Shown here: positions 23,671 to 34,953 of the stretch, piece by piece
Numbering within the stretch: position 1 is the first letter of the stretch
Layout: every line of letters starts with the position of its first letter
Origin: Trichosphaerium sp. ATCC 40318
Lineage: Eukaryota; Discosea; Flabellinia; Trichosidae
DNA: 64,000 nucleotides
Direction of reading: 5' to 3'
Assembly: GCA_038496445.1 (NCBI GenBank)
Contig: JALMLS010000397.1
Span: forward strand, 124,001 to 188,000
The notes under the pieces: model-generated
What the model saw: the letters and a program-made list of their open reading frames with translations, nothing else
Told to the model about the DNA's origin: nothing
Database searches by the model: none
Program-made: the position numbers and the translations under genes

Positions 23671-25017
23671 TTTATAAGAAATGGAAGAATGACTTGACGG
23701 ATTGTACAAACGGCAAGACTTTTTTTTTGGAATTTTTTATTGCAATTAAATGCCACTATGTAAGGCTAGTTTGTCAACCTTAATTACCAACGAAAACAAG
23801 TAATTTAAACTATACAGAATAGTCCTCTTACCTTAGGTTTTATTTATCAACAAGACGCAAGGCATCTAAATATTGTGGAAATAGAAAGACCACCAAGTGA
23901 GTCAACATAAAGCGTACAACATGAGTATGGTAACTCTGACTATTCACGAAATCCATTTTTAGATTGTTGTCGAAACAAATCCAATAAATGCTCTTATTTG
24001 TTGTGTTATTGACTAATTGTTTTATAACAAATGCTTGTCGCAAAATGTCGCGATATTACGCGAAATCTCGTGAAATATCACGAATGCACTTTCGAATTTT
24101 GCCAAAAGTAGTGCTACCCATTCTTTTCCATTTCAACATAACGTTGGTACTTTTCAATTGCTGCTATTTTAGGCATGTCATGGAGTAATTTTATGGAAGA
24201 GGTTATACAGCAATTGTAGTATCACATCAACCTGTTGCATGATTGGCGATAGGACGCCTTAAAATACACTCCGAGAACTTTTAGACTAATGTTACCTCGC
24301 CTTGCAATACTGTAACTTAAACAATGTAAAGAGTATGAGTTCACCAATATTAATCAGTATTATGCACGGAATATGTTTAACAACCAGAGACGTTATGGGA
24401 AGGGATAATTCAAAAACTGCAAAATTTTCCGAATTTGCAGTACTGCAACCACCACTTTTTTTATTGCTCTAAAAGGATTGTACAGTCTCAAAAAGGGCTC
24501 AGAATTTACTAGTTGGAAACAAATTACAAAATTTAAAACGTAAATGACGCCATGTGATTTTTTCGAAAAAATATTGTTTTGCCATAACCCCCTATCTTCA
24601 ATATGAAAGAAACTGCCTAGATTGTTTTGTGAACCTAGCAACGAAAGTTCGGTTCCATTGTCTGGGAACTGTACAACCTTGTGCGGAAAATAAAAAACCC
24701 CGCTCTCCACAACATTGTAATTATTGGATGGATAGGTAAGGGCAGATCATTACCAAGCTACATAATTGAGACTTTTATACTCAACTTATTTTTATAAAAA
24801 TATCACGCTATCATGTGATAAAATATATAGATCAGTGCATCTAGATCCATAGATCTAACCTTTATAGGGACAAAGGCAATCCAAATTTTATATGAGTTGG
24901 GCCTCGTTATATAAATTTACCCTTTTGCCTGATGTGATTTAAACACACTAGCGCATGAGAAAGTTACTAGCAAATCATTATACTCAAGTTTTCAAACACT
25001 AAACAACAAGTGGAAAA
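23671..25017. other. Long AT-rich spacer, no gene seen
   Basis: About 1.35 kb between copy C and the alginate-lyase gene. It contains a 22-bp segment (ACTATGTAAGGCTAGTTTGTC) at about 23754 that recurs at about 26282. Nothing else was supported. The stretch just before 25018 is the presumed promoter of the plus-strand gene. Confidence 0.4.
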
Positions 25018-26019
25018 ATGGTACGAAACAAATTTCCGCTGTTCTATCTCTTCATCTCACAGTATAACCAGAACTGGATTATTTTATTCGTTTGTGTGGC
25101 ACTCTTCCTGATGCAAGCTGCAGCGCTAGACACAAGCAAAACGCCTGGAGAAAACTTCGACCTCAGCAACTGGAAAATAACACTTCCTGATTCGTCAGCA
25201 AGCGAAAGATCACCTTCTCAAGTACGCAACTATTTTCCCACTTTCTAAGAATTTATGCCTGTGTAACATTGCTGTTAGCTGCGCACATACACTTCCAACT
25301 ACTTTTACACCGGAGGTGATGGATCGATGACGTTCTATTGTCCTTCGAATGGCGGTACAACAAGTGGATCAAGGTATCCAAGATCTGAGTTACGTCAACT
25401 CTGTAACCCTGATGACGATAACTACGTACACAACAGCAATGTTAAGCTAAAACTAACACTCTGCGTTCTTTTTTAGAATTGGCACATATCTGATAAAAAC
25501 GTGATGAAAGCAAGACTCAAAGTTGATAGAGCCAAAACGAATGCCAATAAAGTTATAGTACTTCAAATTCACGCTTTTGACGCCCCACCTCTTATCAAAA
25601 TTCAATGGGAATCTAACGGGAACATCTACGCTTTGTACAAGAAAAACAGAGACGGTGACGATGCTCCAAAGGTATGTATAATAGTTATAATTTGTCTCTA
25701 CCCTGGAAGTTAGAATTAACGCAAACTTGAGGTTACTCTGGGCAGTGTTGGATTTGGTCGTTTTGACATGGAAATACATGTACGTCCTCGACATCATGTA
25801 ACTTGTTTTGATGTTTACCAATAGGCTGACAACGGACGCCTTAAAGTGTACCTCAATGCTGCTAAAACACTGGACGTGGATGTGGGTGGGTATTGGAGCA
25901 GCTTCACAAACTACTTCAAGGCTGGTAGCTACTTGCAAGCAAACTCTGGTGATCAGTTCGCTACAGTCCGATTCTATGAATTGGATATCACCAGCCAAGG
26001 ACCTTGTGAAGAAGATTAA
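25018..26019 (+). CDS. Secreted alginate lyase, polysaccharide lyase family 7
   Basis: Predicted to cleave alginate (mannuronate/guluronate polymer of brown algae and some bacteria) by beta-elimination outside the cell. Three PL7 hallmarks are present in order: YPRSELRQL, VLQIHAF and NYFKAGSYLQAN. They sit in a beta-jelly-roll-like protein that starts its mature part at FDLSNWKITLP, also typical of PL7. Introns interrupt it near 25222-25280, 25423-25477 and 25672-25823. A hydrophobic leader (WIILFVCVALFLMQAAA) gives secretion. A 42-bp GTACGA...CACAG stretch directly after the ATG (25021-25062) may be an intron; removing it moves the leader next to Met. PL7 is mainly bacterial, with some fungal and algal members, so ancient transfer is possible. 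The introns rule out bacterial contamination. Confidence 0.9.
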
Positions 26020-26326
26020 ATAAACTGCTCACACTTTCAATTCAAGTTGCCTACACCAAGTTTTAATACAGTTTTTGTTCACTAGTGATACATATCCTTT
26101 AAAAATGACACGTGGGCACCATGTGTTACCTTAACAAGTGAACGTAAAGACTTAGCTGAATCTTGAATAAGGCCATTAAATACAACGTCCACTATTTCCA
26201 AGTTAGAAACTGCAACGTTTGTCAGACTTAGAGGCTGGTCACATTATTATTCCCTTCCTGTTTGACATCTTCTTGGTGCAAACTATGTAAGGCTAGTTTG
26301 TCAGTTCTGTCAAAGGTGTCAAAAAG

Positions 26327-26645
26327 TAACGCCCTTCCGTGAATAATTTGAATACAGCCTACATTCACGACTAAAAAAATTCATTCATGCACACAGTAAA
26401 CGGTCGAAAATTGCGCAATTTGATGGCTGATTTTGACTGGATTTGTGGGTTTTGGTGTTCTGTTGACTATTCCGATTCGGTTTTCAAATGCCATTTGTTG
26501 AATCTATCCATTTGGAACATCGCTAGGTGCTGCAAACCAAAAGCTCCTCAACATCCTGACTCACTAAATGCCAATGAATATTAATGAATATGGCTTACGG
26601 ACAATGAATGTGAATATTGCTTGTATTCATAACGGAAGGGCGTTA
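26327..26645. mobile_element. MITE-like element 1 with perfect inverted ends
   Basis: TAACGCCCTTCCGT at 26327-26340 is the exact reverse complement of ACGGAAGGGCGTTA at 26632-26645. The outermost TA at each end fits a TA target-site duplication (Tc1/mariner-type). The inside is AT-rich with ATTCATTCATG and TGAATATTAATGAATAT motifs and no transposase. A related element lies at 30388-30580. Confidence 0.7.
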
Positions 26646-26820
26646 TCAAAAACTTGAAATATCTTTCAAAAAAACAGGATGATCGCAATAAAGTTTCCGG
26701 CATTTCGAGAGTTTTTCTTGTTTAGGTTTCCTATTTATTTATTACTATCTCACTACAATGTGTTTTCGGCTACTAGTGACTATGTTGAGCTTTTTTTTCT
26801 ACATCCACAACAGGTGTATG

Positions 26821-28142
26821 CTACAGTACATGGTGGCGAGTTTCTTGGACTTTTGTGGAAGCTTCAATAGTAGTTAACTTGGGTGCACTAACGGATTTGA
26901 CAACAGCTTTTGAACTTGATAGACTGACTGGTTTCATTGTACCAACTATTAGAACAATGGTTGCTGCATGAAGTAGCCTCTGCAGAGCTTGGAAAACAAC
27001 TTCAACGATCACATGCTCTTTTGTATCTTCAGGATAGACAAGTAAAAGCAAAACAGCCATAACCAGAGCAAGAAGGAGTGACACAATATTCATAATACCT
27101 GCCGATACTATAAGCAAGAAAATCTGAAAAAAGACGTGAGCTTCAAAAAAAAAAAGAATAAAATAAGATATACCTTGTATCGAAATGATTTGAATGTTTC
27201 TTTGTTGACTCGAAGCATCTTTCTTGTCCTAAACCCCATGTACAAAAAGATTGAACCAGATACAATAATGAACAAACTAAAGAATACAGCATATATGGAA
27301 AATGCAACATCACGTGCTTGAAGGTTTGTACCGACAACAAGACCATAATAACCAAACTCGACAAAAAACAGAACTACAACAAGATTATGTTTGGAACTCC
27401 GGGCATTAAATTACGCACTTGCCATGAATACCCAAGAAAGGTAGTTGATAAACATTCTCATAAAATATCCTGGTCGAGGTTCAATCAATGCCCTAGAGTA
27501 TTCGTTACAAGCAAATTGTTTTAAGAGCATTAAAAGCAGTACCACATTCTAATTATCAGAATCACAATTGCATACAAACAAGCATACGCGATAGAATCGA
27601 ATATGAAGCTCAATCTCCATGATAGTTGTCTCGTGTACAAAGGATCGAACACTGAAAACAAGAATCCCTCTACAATGAACAAATATAAACAGATGAAAAG
27701 CAATAAAGAAATAGTACCGAAACACCAAATAACAGACACAAGCCAAAGTAATTTAACAGTGATCTTTGTAAGCTCATATGGTGGCTTGTATATTTTGTAA
27801 CGGACAATACAATATCTACTCGAATATTAGCCTATTTTTGGATCGATTTGTTTGTCTTGACTTGTTTTACATTGTATACATCAAAAGCAACCCAAAACAC
27901 AGTCCAAATACGATATTAAATGCTAATACAACAGATGCTATAAAATACTTGTTAACAGCCGATAAAATACCACGTGAGTACCATCGGCTTTGAATTGGCA
28001 CCTAGACTAATTTAACTCCGAAATCGTCGACTTTTGGTGCGTACCACTGCCCGGAGCGCGATTCAAAGCATATACATTTATCTCTAACACATAGGCCACC
28101 TCCATTACAATTATTATCAAAGCACGAGGTGGTGTTTTCCAT
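26821..28142 (-). CDS. EGF-7TM family protein, copy D
   Basis: The ATG at 28142 opens the EGF-like exon (MENTTSCFDNNCNGGG, LCVRDKCICFESRSGQW). The downstream exons parallel copy C: a membrane exon near 27890-27950, the FDPLYTRQLSWRLSFIFDSI exon, the TM4-5 exon, and a last exon with VSAGIMNIVSLLLALVMAVL. The tail is longer than in C (STKVQETRHHVL at the end). The TM4-5 exon and its surroundings are almost base-identical to copy C, intron parts included, pointing to recent duplication or conversion. One GTACTCACGTGGT donor region again carries CACGTG. Receptor-like role inferred only. Confidence 0.65.
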
Positions 28143-28736
28143 TTTGTGAATGTAATATTTTCAAAGACTTGATTGAATTCTCCGCTTTCCGTTTTGATGT
28201 GCGCTAAAAATAAGCGAATTTCTGTGGCGGGAAAAAAAAGTAGAATTTGAACGATTTGAACTAGTGGGTATTGTGGTGATTTGTACTTTTTACCTACACA
28301 AGTGCAAAGCAGAGCGATTCATACCATTGACATGCAGCTATCTCTTTTTGTTCAATGTCTCCGTTTAGATGTAAGTAGCAATGAAAGTGTTTCAATGTTG
28401 GATAAGGAAGGTTTTTGTAGGTGTAAAAGAAGAGTGTAAGAAGCTGTTGAAGAACAAATAAAATAAATACACCTAAACTACGGCTGAGTATTATCTGCTT
28501 CCGTAAACTAGATTTAAAAAAGGCGTTTAATTTGCACGTGATTGGCTAAAGTCTCACTATTTTTTGTTTCTTATACAGCACAGAGATCCTGTGGAACGCA
28601 CCTTTCATCCAGTTACTAAAGCATAGACTAAAGCTGAGTAATGCAAGGTGTACGCTTGGGGTCAGAAAATAATGAACGAATAGATGAGTAAAGGCAGTGG
28701 CTGGTTTGTGTGGTCTTTATTTTTGCTTAGGAGCTT
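28143..28736. other. Spacer between copies D and E
   Basis: About 590 bp, AT-rich. It has one CACGTG at about 28536 and no supported gene. The last 20-30 bases next to copy E are shared with the 3' flank of copy F (44524-44550), marking the duplicated unit's edge. Confidence 0.4.
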
Positions 28737-30131
28737 TTACAGATCGACTGTATTCACTGTTCTCTCAGCAATACTTGGTGTTGCAACTGTGCTCATTGTT
28801 CCAGCAGAACTTGTTTTTTCAGTACCACATGATTTTGTTTGCTTGACAGGTATCATTGTGAAAATGATAGCAAGAATAAATCCTGCATGTAGTAGCCTCT
28901 GAATAACTTGGAAAATCACTTCAACAACCACTTGCTCTCTTTTATGTTTAGTATAAACTATTACCAACAAAAAGGTCATAACCATAACGAGAAGAAGACC
29001 AACAGTATATATAATACCTGTTGATACAAGAAGCAAGAATATCTAATCCAAAATTAAAAAAGTAAGCACGTACACGTGCACGGAAGTATGTCCATGACCC
29101 AAAAAAAAACAGAATAAGACGTGAGCTTCAAAAAAAAAAGAATAAAATGAGATACCTTGTATCGAAATGATTTGAATGTTTCTTTGTTTACTCGAAGAAT
29201 CTTCCTTGTCCTGAATCCCATGTAAAGTACACTTGTACCAGATACAATGCCAAACACAAAAAATATGGCAGCATAGGTAAGTGTAGCCTCATCACGTGCT
29301 TGAAGGTTTGTACCAACAACAAGACCATAATAACCAAACTCGAAAAAAAAAAGAACTACAACAACGTTATTGCACTATTGAGCACTGCTTTTTGTTCACA
29401 TCAAGTTTCGTACTTGCAATAAATATCCGTGAAAGGTAATTAATAAACATCCTCATAAAAGGTCCTGGTCGTGGTTCAATCAATGCCCTTAACAGTAATT
29501 ACAAACATTTTTCGAAGCGTCGGAAAGTTGCATTAAACGCAGTACCATAGTCTTAGTAGAAGAATCACATTGCAAACAAACAAGCATATGTGATAGCATC
29601 AAAAAAGAAGCTCAATCTCCATGATAGTTGTCTCGTGTACAAAGGATCGAACACTGAAAAAAAGAATCCAGCTAAAATGAACAGTTATGAAATTGTCACT
29701 AGAAGCAATAAGAAAGTAGTACCGAAGGAACCAATAACAGACGCAAGCCAAAGAAGTTTAACAGTGATATTCTTGTGCTCATATGGTGGCTTGTATATTT
29801 TGTAACGCAAGATACAGTACCTAAACTAAAAGTATTGGAAAAAAAGATTAAACAACAAGTGAAAGCGTGGTACAGCGTATAGATCCAAAGTAGTCCAAAA
29901 CACAGCCCAAAGACGATATTGAAAGCCAAAACAACAGGTTCTACAAAAATATTGTTAACAGTAATCAAATATCACTAGGTTTGAATTGGCACCTAAAGAA
30001 TACTTTACCATTCGAAATAATCGACTTGGTGCTTACCACTGCCCTGCGTGTGATTCAAAGCATATACATTTACCTTTAACACATATCCCGCCTCCATTAC
30101 AATTATCAAAGCACGACGTGGTGTTCTCCAT
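28737..30131 (-). CDS. EGF-7TM family protein, copy E (mosaic)
   Basis: The ATG at 30131 opens an EGF-like exon (MENTTSCFDNCNGGG, one Asn shorter than C). The region 29720-30131, introns included, is nearly identical to copy C. The FDPLYTR exon matches D. The loop region at 29460-29545 resembles copy A. The last exon (TGIIYTVGLLLVMVMTFLLV) and tail (TPSIAERTVNTVDL) match copy F. An 11-base loss removes the usual donor of intron 2; a GTGATA donor two codons upstream would keep the frame. It may still be functional. The patchwork of similarity suggests gene conversion. Confidence 0.6.
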
Positions 30132-30387
30132 TATGAAAGACTAATTGTGACAGATGAGCTTGCCAAATTATCTACTTTTTTAGTTTTATCCACAATTAAC
30201 GGTGTACCAACCAAAACAAGTGGTTGTGATTAACATGGTAAAAAAACCTTGACCGTACTACAGGTAATCAAGAATTCATCTCATGTTTAAACATTGGGTC
30301 AACTTTTAACATAATTTATTGAGCTCTTTGCTAACAAATTTGTTGGGAATGTTGGTACAAACTGCGACATCATAACACGAGATGACA

Positions 30388-30580
30388 TAATGTCTTTCCG
30401 TTAAGAATGAATAATATGAATACAGGCATGTTAACAAATACTAACGACTAAAAAAATTCATTCATTGTTCATGCTCCTCTAAATCCTGCGTCCAAACGCC
30501 AGCGAATATTCATGAATGAATAAACATAAATTTGCCATGGGACCATGAATATTGCTTTTCTTTACACCGGAAGAGCATTA
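30388..30580. mobile_element. MITE-like element 2, shorter and diverged
   Basis: TAATGTCTTTCCG at 30388-30400 pairs imperfectly with CGGAAGAGCATTA at 30568-30580, both bounded by TA. The internal ACGACTAAAAAAATTCATTC block is shared with element 1 (26327-26645). No coding capacity. Confidence 0.55.
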
Positions 30581-30855
30581 AGGTGACTTCTTCAAAGTAT
30601 AAAACTGAATACATTCGGCACGTGATTCTGTAAAATATGAAACTGGTACAATTTCATCTCGAAAAGCACAAGCCCGCTATATTGCGATTGTGAAGGCTTA
30701 TCAACGACGACGTAACCATGCCATGCTTTAAACTGAACAGCAATGTAACCGCCTTTTTTGTGCAGCACAAGACACGCGACAAGTGTCACGGAGAAATTTC
30801 GTGATTTTCTACTCAGACAAAGCTGCTAACATACAACGCACACAACAAAGAAAAA

Positions 30856-32346
30856 ATGTCTTCTCACTGCAGCAATTCATCCACTGACCAAGTGTCTTCA
30901 CATCAATCCGTCCCATTCCTCCCACCAGAGACTATATCAAACATCCTGAGGTTTTTAAACAAAAAACAGCGCATCAAGGCATCTACTGTTTGTCACATGT
31001 TCAACGACATTATCCGCTACATTGTCGGTCTTGATATAATTACAATCAACTCGTTCCACTGCAATGTTCTACAAGGCAGCCCATTACTGAAAAACACAAC
31101 AATCTCATTTGGTACTAAAGCGTCGTACACCTACAGAACCACTATATCAGAGGTTGAATTATCTTGTCTTTCTGGTGTTCATAGTCTTGATCTATCTCAT
31201 GGTTTGTTTAAAGATCAGGCTATCCTCTCTTTAGTACAAGGTGGACACAACATTCACAACATAAATCTGCGTACTACAGAAATTACAGACGTATCACTTC
31301 AAGCCCTTAAATCTGTTCACACTATTGATATTGTTGGATGTAAAAATGTTACAGTTGATGGCATAAAAGCACTAGCTGGCGTACATAAAATTAGCCTATC
31401 TGTGCAAAAAATATCATGGATCAAACATCTTTGTAGTGCGCATACTATTGAACTAGAGAGATCAAAAATGATTGAAGAAGATGAAGTCAACTTGACCTTA
31501 ACAAATCTCAGAAACCTCAGATTGTATCGCTGTAAGATGGCACTCACATTTACAAAACATTTAGTCACTCTTGAATATCTTACAATCATTAACAACAGTG
31601 TCTATAATATCACAGACTCGAGTTTGAAGCACTTGGTCAATCTTAAGCACCTTGAACTTTCTGATGCCAGCAGCATTGCAGATGCAAGTTTGAAACATTT
31701 GGTTAAGCTGGAGCACCTCTCACTTAAATCTTGTGTCTCTGAAATTGGACTGGCATTCAAGTACTTGGTTAATCTCAGACGCCTTAAACTTTCTGGCTGT
31801 TCAAAAAACTTGTACATTGAAGATGTAGCAACTATACTTGAGAAGCTTACACTCCACTGGTGCAAAGAGGATACAGACTTGGGTTTGAAGCATTTTGTTA
31901 ATCTGAAACACCTCGACATTGACCACAGTAATATTAAAGGATCAGCATTTCGGTACTTGAATAGTCTTACACACCTTACGCTTTCTGATTGTGACGCAAT
32001 TGTAAACTCGAACTTAAGCAAAACAACCAGTATTATTAGTCTCAAGATTTCTGATTGTCCAAGCATAACAGACGCAGGTTTAAAGAGCTTGGTTAATCTT
32101 GAGCGCCTTGAAATGTTCAGGATCTACAAAATAACAGACAAAGGCTTGAAGAACTTGGTTAATCTTGAGCATCTTGGACTCATATGCTGCGAGAGTTATG
32201 CTACGAAACTAAAGAATTCAATTACAAAAGGCTGTTTAAAATACTTGACATCTCTTGAGACTCTTGAACTTCGTGAATCTACTACGTTTACTAAGAAGTA
32301 TGTCGAGAGCCTGGGTATTACATTGATAGAGAAGCAGTATTATTAA
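30856..32346 (+). CDS. F-box/leucine-rich-repeat protein
   Basis: Likely substrate-recognition subunit of an SCF ubiquitin ligase. The single exon encodes 496 residues. An F-box lies at residues 21-55 (FLPPETISNILRFLNKKQRI, then ASTVCHMFNDII). It is followed by about 14 LRR units of the AMN1/FBXL type (SLKHLVNLKHLELSDAS, GLKSLVNLERLEMF, KGLKNLVNLEHLGL). The gene has no introns, unlike nearly every neighbour, which suggests retroposition or a family that spreads as intronless copies. Fragments of the same repeat type lie at 8.6, 15.4 and 44.8 kb. The upstream 270 bp after MITE 2 would contain the promoter. Confidence 0.85.
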   Translation: MSSHCSNSSTDQVSSHQSVPFLPPETISNILRFLNKKQRIKASTVCHMFNDIIRYIVGLDIITINSFHCNVLQGSPLLKNTTISFGTKASYTYRTTISEVELSCLSGVHSLDLSHGLFKDQAILSLVQGGHNIHNINLRTTEITDVSLQALKSVHTIDIVGCKNVTVDGIKALAGVHKISLSVQKISWIKHLCSAHTIELERSKMIEEDEVNLTLTNLRNLRLYRCKMALTFTKHLVTLEYLTIINNSVYNITDSSLKHLVNLKHLELSDASSIADASLKHLVKLEHLSLKSCVSEIGLAFKYLVNLRRLKLSGCSKNLYIEDVATILEKLTLHWCKEDTDLGLKHFVNLKHLDIDHSNIKGSAFRYLNSLTHLTLSDCDAIVNSNLSKTTSIISLKISDCPSITDAGLKSLVNLERLEMFRIYKITDKGLKNLVNLEHLGLICCESYATKLKNSITKGCLKYLTSLETLELRESTTFTKKYVESLGITLIEKQYY

Positions 32347-32600
32347 CATATGTAGTCGCCAATCGTACCTATAAACAATGAACTAATGTACTCTAAGTCT
32401 AATATTTTTTATCATCAAAATCACGAAACACTGTTTTGGACAAGTGATTAAAATCCAACAAGCGGATCAGTTACAAAGCTTAGTCATATGTGAAACAGTG
32501 GTTAGTTGAATTAAAAGAAAATAATATCTGTCTTCATTTTTTTCACGTGTTTTTTGTGTTTACCATCTTTAGCATTCAAATTGTATTGATTATCTATTTA

Positions 32601-34869
32601 TTATTGTTGTACACAATAGGTATTATAGTAGCTCCTTAAATAAAGTAACTGTGCTGGATTTCTTATCATTCCTTCCCTTGGAGCCCTAACAGCAGCAACA
32701 GCAGATGTAGGATCATAACCAAGGTGTACTAACATAGCACCAATAAATAAACCTGTTCTTCCTTTACCACCATTACAATGAACAACCATTATTTCATCTC
32801 TATCAATCTTTGCTAGAGCAATCATGACGTTCTTGTGTAGGTCTGACATATCCTTTGGTAACCATTTATCTTTTATTGGGAAATGAATAGTCTCAATACC
32901 TTTCGATTGAATGCTAGTAAAGAAAGAACATGAGAATAAAACTCGGAAATCAACAAGTGCAAAAAAAGCAACAATCGCCAAACATTCAAAGCGAACACAG
33001 ACAATTTGAGATGACAGTAGCTTTTGAATTAAAAAGAAAAACTCAATCTAAAACAGTTGAAGAAGAGTTTAGAACGAAAAAAGACAGTTTTTTACCACTT
33101 AGCCATTTTTAGAGGCGTCATGATGCAGGCACTTACAAAAACGCTACAAAGAGAATACGTACTATTCAAAAAAATGTGGAATACCCATACTTTCAAGTTC
33201 TTGTTCTCTTACCAAAGTAACCAATACTGTTAAAAAAATATTAGTACAAACCTTTCAATACAGGTAAAAACAAGGTTGTAAGAAAAAAACGAGAATAACA
33301 AAGTGTCACATTTTGACTTTCTGACAAACAAAAAATGATTAAACGTTACCTTGAACACCATGATTCAGTAGTACTTGAACATCAGCGACCAAATCCCTTC
33401 TGTGATTCTTTTTATTACGTCCCATACACATAGACATGCCTATACGGCCCTTCTTTAGAACTCCATCATAGAGGAAGTCAACTTGTAATGGATGACTTCT
33501 AGATGTCCTCATATCTGTCAAAAACCAATTAACTCTCTCATCTGTTGTGACATCTTGAGGTAATTTATTCTGAGAATCCCACACTCTAACAACTGCTCCA
33601 TTTGCTTTTAGAAGCTCACATACTTCTATACGGTTCGCTGCAGCTGCATGATGCATTGGTGTACCGCCACTATAAAAAATAAATTAGCAAAGAAGTCCAA
33701 AATCTCCTGCTCAAATTTTTCGTAATGATGACGTGCTAGTTATCTTTTGCGCCCAATGGCGCTCCTCTCTTAATCAATAGGTCAATATGTGAACATGGAG
33801 ATAAATGTGTTGCTTCATGAAGAGCACTAACACCACCCATTGTCGTAGCTGTAACCTGTAAAACAAATTAAAACAATAAAGAAATAACACAAAAAAAAAA
33901 AACTAGAGTAACAAGAAACGTACACTTGCTCCCTTATCAAGGAGTGCTCGAAAGAATGAAAGGCTACAACCAGAACAAGAAATTATCAAAGGTGTGCGAC
34001 CACCTTTATCCTTTATATTTGGATCAACACCAGGATGATTAAGAAGCATAACACCAAGCTGTTCAGACTTTGATAAAGCGATATTTTCAGTGTCAAGAAA
34101 ATTTCCACCAGAAGAACTAGAAGAACCGGTTCTTGCGTTTATACCTAATGCTCTCGTTTCTTTGGCTATTTTTCTACACAGTAAGTGTAATGGAGCTGTT
34201 CCATTATTATCTTTCAAATTTATTGCGATCAGAGGCTGTGATAGTAGTAATTTTGTTATGGCCATATCGTCTGCGTTTATAGCGTAGTGTAGACTGTATG
34301 CTCCTTCAAATTTAAGTTAGTTGGAGAGTTTTTCGTTGATACTGCGTAAAAAAAGCGTACCATTAGCGTCTGTAGTGTTTGGGTCGAATCCTTGCAGTAG
34401 CAGCTGGCTAATGCGTTCCACATTGTGAGCCGTTATAGCAGTGAAAAATTCTGAGATTGTAGTAGGGTTGTTTACAACTGCGCGCGTGTGTTTGTAGTCA
34501 GAAGGGATTGCTAGCTCCTTTCTGTTACCAACGAAAAAAAGTTATGTACTGTACAATAAAAGCGTTACAGTACCTCAAAGCATCTGTTTTCTCTTCATTT
34601 ACATCAGGAAAAACATTCCATAGCGCCTAATTGGTTATATGATTTATACGGAGCTAGAATTACACACCTCTGTTGTAGGCAATACAGCTGAAGCTGAGGT
34701 AGTTTTTGGAGTTGAAGGCGATCCAAACGAAATTAATGTACCCTGAGGCGGTTCAGGCGCTTGCCTATGAGCGTCTGGTACAACCGCTGGAGCGGGACGG
34801 CTCTAAACATCGAAAATCAACGAAAAAAAAAGATCAAAATGCAAAACGTACAAAGGGGTTATAACTCAT
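32601..34869 (-). CDS. Ankyrin-repeat protein with CDKN3-like phosphatase domain
   Basis: The ATG at 34869 (MSYNPF, then an intron) leads to a Pro-rich linker (RPAPAVVPDAHRQAPEPP). Ankyrin repeats follow (FFTAITAHNVERISQLLLQG, GTAPLHLLC, GGRTPLIISCSGC, MHHAAAANRIEVCELL). A dual-specificity phosphatase of the CDKN3/KAP type comes next: GRIGMSMCMGR, LVTLVREQELESMGIP, GIETIHFPIKDKWLP and the catalytic CX5R loop VVHCNGGKGRTG. The active-site Cys and Arg are present, so activity is likely. CDKN3 dephosphorylates cyclin-dependent kinases, but the target here is unknown. The ankyrin part may select substrates. Stop at 32601. Confidence 0.85.
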
Positions 34870-34953
34870 GAAGGAAACAAGCCAGCATCACCGAATAAAA
34901 AAATTAAGCTACTGTTTCAAAAAAAGTCAATACATAAGCGCTAACATTGCACC

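Noticed and set aside
25018-26019. Bacterial contamination as the source of the alginate lyase
   Set aside because: The gene has several introns with the same donor and acceptor style as its neighbours.
26387-26584. Plus-strand open frame of 65 codons
   Set aside because: It lies entirely inside the inverted-repeat element and has no recognisable motif.
30592-30789. Minus-strand open frame upstream of the F-box/LRR gene
   Set aside because: No homology, no splice support, and it falls in the presumed promoter of the intact plus-strand gene.
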